DNA from: Planctomycetota bacterium
GTDB taxonomy: Bacteria; Planctomycetota; Phycisphaerae; Sedimentisphaerales; Anaerobacaceae
Direction of reading: 5' to 3'
Length of the DNA: 7,644 nt
NCBI GenBank assembly: GCA_003644295.1
Contig: QNBZ01000051.1
Coordinates: forward strand, 1 to 7,644
Part shown: positions 5,701 to 7,644 of the stretch, one piece after another
Position numbering within the stretch: position 1 is the first letter of the stretch
Layout: every line of letters starts with the position of its first letter
The notes under the pieces: model-generated
The model's input: the letters and a program-made list of their open reading frames with translations, nothing else
Told to the model about the DNA's origin: nothing
Databases searched by the model: none
Made by a program: the position numbers and the translations under genes

Positions 5701-7644
5701 GATGATTGTCGCCGCAACGACATTGGGGTCGTCCGGATTGGTGCTGGTTATAGTGATTTCCTTATCGAAAATAAGGCCTCCACCATAGTAGGTGCCGCTT
5801 AGAAGTTTGATTACGTCGTTCTCCCTTGCTATCCCGATGGCCTCCTGAATTGTGGCGGCGTCACCGGGAACGGTAAGTGTCTGCGGCTGCTCAAACTCGA
5901 CCGTAACATCCCTGTCGCCATTTATTGTTACGGTATTAGTTAATTCCGTTGAATTATCGTTGTCGGTTCCGTTCCATTGCCTGAGCCGGTAACCTTCGTC
6001 CGGATGAGCGGTAAGCTCTACGATTGTACCGCGTTCGACCGAGCGTGTGTTGGGGTCCCAGATAATAGTATTTGCGTCAATTTCAGCGCTGACTCTGCCG
6101 TTGCCGCCGAGCACCTCGATTGTCAGGTCGTATGAATTCCTTACGAGCGTAACGATAACGGTCTTGTCGCCGTCCATCATTACCGTATTATTGACATCGA
6201 CAATCGTATCGTCGTCGGTGCCATTCCACAGTACCTCGTAACCAGCCGGCGGTTGACTTACTTTAAGAGCAACGGTTGTGTATTGGTAGTACCAGCCGTC
6301 ATTTGGGTCGTTGGGGTCGATGTTCGGGTCGATGACCACCTGATTGACATCGTCGATGGTCAGCTTATATTGAGGAACCACAAACGGATGATAGTGGTAA
6401 CCCATATCCACTGTGTTGGCGTCGCCAACACTGTCGGTTCTGGTAGTGTAATTATCCAGCCCGATATTCGGGTCGTTCGAGTCGGCACTGCCGGCATCGA
6501 CACAGTTGCTGTCAACCAATTGCCCGGCTGCAACCTGGCTCAACAGGTAGCCGCCGATAAAGAGCGGGTCTTCGGCAATGTTACCGAAGTCGCTATTGGG
6601 GTCCCAACTATTGGTATCAGCGTTAAAATCCCAACCGATGATTGTGCAGTCCTGTTCAACGTAGAAAGGCGGTCGGCCAGCAATTGCAGCGCCGAGGTTA
6701 ATCCGCGGCTTGGTTATAGCAACCTTGGTATCGGTAACGGGGTCGCCGCTTGCGACCAGTATATTTCTGATTGTCGCAGGGGTAAGATAACTTCCCGTTT
6801 CTTCAAAGGCCGCTGATTGCAGCACAGCAACGGCGCCAGCCGCAAACGGACAGGCCGAAGACGTCCCGTTAAAATACGGGAAGTAATCGCCAAGGTCGTA
6901 GCCGTCGGGGCCGACAATATCGGTCGTATAAACGGGGTCCGCAGGAGCGAGAATATCCAGAATATCAGCCGTATTTGAATACCCAGTTACCTGGTCGTTT
7001 ATATCATAGACCGCTCCAACGGAAATCACATCAGACATCGCCGCCGGCCACGATATACCGTCGCCGGCATATCCGTCATTGCCGGATGCTGCTACTATTG
7101 TAATCCCTGCTGCCACGGCACTCTCGGCGGCCGTAGTCATAGCCGGAGAATAAGCGTCCGCCTCGTTCGGGTCGTCAAACGGATAGCTGTAAATCCCCCA
7201 ACTGTTGCTCATTACCTTAATCGGATTGTCGGGGTCGTCATCGCGGTGGGTTATACACCAGTCCCACGCCGCAAGCGCCGAGTCGGTAGGCCAGAGTCCG
7301 TCATCGGTAACCATTTTGAGAGCGTATATTCTTGCATTGTAGGCAACGCCGCCGATGTAATCGCCCACCGTTCCTAAGTCGCCGCCGGCTATACCGGCGC
7401 AGCATGTCCCGTGTGCTTCGCCGACCGGCATAGGGTCGCTGTCATCTTCGCCGGTATCGTAACCGCCAATGACCTTACTATTTGGAAAACCGCCATCTCC
7501 CAGCCGTTCGTGAGTATAATCAACACCGCTGTCGATTATGGCGACTGCTATACCAGTACCGTTGTATGTCTGACGGACGGCTGATGCGTTTGCTAAAGTA
7601 ATTGCCTGCGCTAATTGCGGATGAACGTACCTTACCGGCTCAAT
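2767..7644 (-). CDS. Giant extracellular S8 (subtilisin-like) protease with beta-helix, dockerin-like and FnIII-like domains, N-terminus cut by the right edge
   Basis: The frame is open from base 7644 to TGA at 2769-2767, giving 1625 residues, numbered here from the window edge. The ATG at 7431 is an internal Met: the upstream 71 codons are in frame and encode the catalytic Asp. Domains: S8 protease (about 30-321; Asp38 in AIIDSGVD, His78 in AHGT, Asn189 in ASGNDG, Ser262 in NGTSSACP); helix-cap module (358-421); two WNGT repeats (425-585); right-handed beta-helix (about 588-1180, opening with TIQEAI); second cap (1181-1249); dockerin-like pair of Ca loops (1255-1314); FnIII-like repeats at 1324-1415, 1423-1511 and 1537-1625, with an EPN linker at about 1517-1528. 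The signal peptide and most of any propeptide would be off-window; secretion is inferred from the domain types. The C-terminus ends in GTWD with no LPXTG or PEP-CTERM-like tail. The substrate is unknown. The protease should be active, judging by its complete catalytic set. Confidence 0.93.
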   Translation of the reverse strand: MEPVRYVHPQLAQAITLANASAVRQTYNGTGIAVAIIDSGVDYTHERLGDGGFPNSKVIGGYDTGEDDSDPMPVGEAHGTCCAGIAGGDLGTVGDYIGGVAYNARIYALKMVTDDGLWPTDSALAAWDWCITHRDDDPDNPIKVMSNSWGIYSYPFDDPNEADAYSPAMTTAAESAVAAGITIVAASGNDGYAGDGISWPAAMSDVISVGAVYDINDQVTGYSNTADILDILAPADPVYTTDIVGPDGYDLGDYFPYFNGTSSACPFAAGAVAVLQSAAFEETGSYLTPATIRNILVASGDPVTDTKVAITKPRINLGAAIAGRPPFYVEQDCTIIGWDFNADTNSWDPNSDFGNIAEDPLFIGGYLLSQVAAGQLVDSNCVDAGSADSNDPNIGLDNYTTRTDSVGDANTVDMGYHYHPFVVPQYKLTIDDVNQVVIDPNIDPNDPNDGWYYQYTTVALKVSQPPAGYEVLWNGTDDDTIVDVNNTVMMDGDKTVIVTLVRNSYDLTIEVLGGNGRVSAEIDANTIIWDPNTRSVERGTIVELTAHPDEGYRLRQWNGTDNDNSTELTNTVTINGDRDVTVEFEQPQTLTVPGDAATIQEAIGIARENDVIKLLSGTYYGGGLIFDKEITITSTNPDDPNVVAATIIDCSGYANRGVYFTSDAGTGAVLNGITIVHGGWGGVTADDGDEDHPDGYDGGGTSGGGIYCASGSSPTIKNCVIRDCHMRGHNGGNGAAATENYNGGRGGWGGWARGGGVYIAADSNTTLINCTIRDCTVHGGNGGNGGNYAEGDGWYSHAGYGGNWSNDEYAPWQNWGYIGDYRFYSGYGGGVYCDANSTATFIACTITENSAQGGMSGIGGEREFSPRAEPVFSYEIPSYGGGVYCAANSAVEFIDCTITNNVSAKPGVDDANEVIYHLDPYLGHGGGVAFERTASVKFTNCHFSDNESALGGGMFWAEAAPEIVDCNIVNNTAYQGGGIFGSYGTGIIENCFISGNFAGAEPNDVDEVAGGGGGIYNSSMAADIFDCNITGNEASASGGGILITGTDVDSPTVRNCLLTYNEAGRDGGGISINWFAEPVISNCTLVGNRATGNFGELGNTGFGGGIYSAYESSSVIVDSILWDNFAYAYNGGDQLAIGTGFEYDPRPSVMDVSYSDIQGAQTNVFVDTGCTLNWGAGNIYADPCFVTGPLGDYYLSQTGTNDPNQTDDSPCVDVGSDTAGNVGLHLYTTRTDEVFDTNIVDMGYHYRLAHPIEQCSLSDLSGDGTINFVDFAVFCLHWLRDDCSTDNDWCDSADLTFDSYVNFDDLESLYECWFAEDTEAPLANPSRWEIEPYSTTTTPPYTVSMTAKPAFDAWGGVVEYYFECVTGNGSDRGWDPNRTHIDTNLNPDTVYGYRVKARDERGNETLWSAAGYAMTGVPGPAGPPEWVLPYTATPNSIEIEVTTSDSNGIKYVQYYFDEISDSNGGSDSGWQDEPNYIDIGLDPNTTYIYRVMALDENGNQTDWSDELETTTLEQGEEPNEPNEPNEPPVDNTPPEPNPSQWQVPPTRDANNWHYMEAVTASDANTGGNDPVWYYFECVSGNGVDSGWQLSPIYRYYHFTDCAYVVRTMDNVGNVGASSSSDGTWD
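2770..3675 (-). repeat. Three FnIII-like domains at the C-terminus
   Basis: Three units of about 90 residues (1324-1415, 1423-1511, 1537-1625) share a P-x-x-W start, a central YYF segment (YYFECV in units 1 and 3, YYFDEI in unit 2), then GW, then L-x-P-x-T-x-Y-x-YRV and a turn with D-E-x-GN in units 1 and 2. The third unit ends in a shortened, Ser-rich tail (DNVGNVGASSSSDGTWD) and then the stop. They are probably spacer or carbohydrate-contacting domains. Confidence 0.75.
3065..3099 (-). repeat. 9-base tandem repeat encoding an Glu-Pro-Asn linker
   Basis: GGCTCGTTC is repeated in tandem on the plus strand (3065-3073, 3074-3082, then 3083-3091 with one change and a partial fourth copy). On the coding strand it encodes EPNEPNEPNEP, a stiff, acidic, proline-rich linker between FnIII-like units 2 and 3. 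Such a short tandem array can change copy number by slippage in steps of three residues without loss of frame. Confidence 0.85.
3703..3882 (-). other. Dockerin-like segment with two calcium loops
   Basis: Residues 1255-1314 hold two EF-hand-like loops: DLSGDGTINFVD (1259-1270, ligand pattern D-S-D-N-D) and DLTFDSYVNFDD (1294-1305, D-T-D-N-D). Each is followed by a short amphipathic helix (FAVFCLHWL, LESLYECWF). Five Cys residues lie in and around the loops. All calcium-ligand positions are filled in both loops, although the second lacks the usual Gly at position 6. Such segments are frequent in planctomycete secreted proteins without a classical cellulosome; whether a cohesin partner exists cannot be seen here. 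Confidence 0.8.
3898..4104 (-). repeat. Beta-helix cap module, copy B (after the real beta-helix)
   Basis: Residues 1181-1249 run from ADPCFVTGPLGDYYLSQ through CVDVGS to TTRTDEVFDTNIVDMGYHY and match copy A at 6382-6573. This copy is in the expected place, directly after the last helix rungs and before the dockerin-like segment. Confidence 0.8.
4282..5541 (-). repeat. Right-handed parallel beta-helix rungs (eleven GGG[IVM] units)
   Basis: Residues 702-1121 contain eleven units, each opening with GGG followed by I, V or M and an aromatic or small residue (GGGIYCA, GGGVYIA, GGGMFWA, GGGIFGS and so on) and closing with a strand of the type x-[IVF]-x-N/D-C-[TN]-[IL]-x-x-N. This is the rung pattern of choice-of-anchor-Q and Pmp-like beta-helix proteins, which often bind or cut polysaccharide. 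No clear pectate-lyase active site could be recognised. The helix starts earlier (about residue 588) with the entry strand TVPGDAATIQEAIG. Confidence 0.85.
5890..6372 (-). repeat. Tandem pair of WNGT-type bacterial repeat domains
   Basis: Two consecutive domains of about 80 residues (425-501 and 505-585) share the frame Y-x-L-T-I near the start, then GYxxxxWNGTDxD, NTV and GD+xVxV near the end. They resemble the divergent InlB B-repeat/'Bacterial repeat' family of secreted proteins, which form small beta-sandwich or beta-grasp-like spacers. Their likely role is to hold the protease away from the beta-helix. Confidence 0.72.
6382..6573 (-). repeat. Beta-helix cap module, copy A (behind the protease domain)
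   Basis: Residues 358-421 run from EDPLFIGGYLLSQ through CVDAGS to TTRTDSVGDANTVDMGYHY. The same module recurs as copy B at 3898-4104. In that family it follows the last rung of a beta-helix, but here no full helix precedes it, only a short piece with DCTIIGWDFN and GNIAEDPLF that resembles a last rung. Confidence 0.8.
6682..7557 (-). other. Peptidase S8 (subtilase) catalytic domain within the giant gene
   Basis: This is the protein segment from about residue 30 to 321 of the partial product. The catalytic Asp codon is at 7533-7531 (AIIDSGVD), the His codon at 7413-7411 (AHGTCCAGIAGG), the oxyanion-hole Asn is in AASGNDG, and the nucleophile Ser codon is at 6861-6859 (NGTSSACPFAAG). The usual GTSMAAP around the serine reads GTSSACP here, a mild departure that keeps the Gly, Thr, Ser and Pro. 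The domain ends at about LGAAIAGRPPF and leads straight into beta-helix-cap sequence instead of a stop or an Ig-like P domain. Confidence 0.93.

Noticed and set aside
6253..6816. 187-residue plus-strand reading frame opposite the giant gene
   Set aside because: It is antisense to well-supported protease, cap and repeat domains; its composition is what reverse-read GAC, GGC and AAC codons produce. The 154-residue one at 3970-4434 is rejected for the same reason.
2767..7431. A protease gene starting at the ATG at 7431
   Set aside because: The frame stays open for 71 more codons to the window edge. Those codons encode the catalytic Asp motif AIIDSGVD, which a start at 7431 would remove. There is no good ribosome site in front of that Met.

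Overview
The window looks like chromosomal DNA of a bacterium of moderate GC content. The best guess is a planctomycete of the Phycisphaerae/Sedimentisphaerales type. The basis is the style of the giant secreted protein: many Asp-Pro-Asn turns, the module ending VDMGYHY, a two-loop dockerin-like segment and repeated FnIII-like domains with a YYFECV core. As far as I recall, this style is common in that group. No phylogenetic marker was tested, so the assignment is an inference. Every gene I can support lies on the minus strand, so transcription runs from right to left.

From right to left, bases 7644-2767 are one uninterrupted reading frame of 1625 residues whose N-terminus lies beyond the right edge. 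It is a subtilisin-family (S8) protease domain with a complete Asp-His-Asn-Ser set. It is followed by an orphan beta-helix 'cap' module, two WNGT-type repeats, a long right-handed beta-helix, a second copy of the cap, a dockerin-like pair of calcium loops and three FnIII-like domains. A good intrinsic terminator (2702-2736) follows its stop. Next comes a free-standing tRNA unit: a promoter-like pair (2630-2659), a tRNA-Val(GAC) gene (2541-2614) with an unusual C at position 33, and a near-perfect 18-bp terminator hairpin (2505-2543) whose outer pairs run into the tRNA 3' end. A non-genic stretch of about 340 bases follows, with a run of small palindromes and a good sigma70-type promoter. That promoter drives serA (2161-572), encoding a full-length 529-residue phosphoglycerate dehydrogenase with a C-terminal ACT domain. 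After a 43-base gap without a terminator, the first 176 codons of a DPPY-type DNA methyltransferase (528-1) run off the left edge.

Functionally, serA starts serine biosynthesis from 3-phosphoglycerate and the tRNA reads GUC/GUU valine codons; both are housekeeping. The giant protein is an extracellular enzyme or adhesin-like product. The methyltransferase is the most accessory-looking element: it is about 40% GC against roughly 50% in sampled stretches of serA, and a restriction partner, if any, would lie left of the window.

I see no CRISPR array, transposase, phage gene or clear new system. The points most worth a second look are the protease/beta-helix/dockerin chimera with its duplicated cap module, the cysteine ladder and the Gly/aromatic loops in the helix, the C33 tRNA with its overlapping terminator, and the low-GC methyltransferase behind serA.
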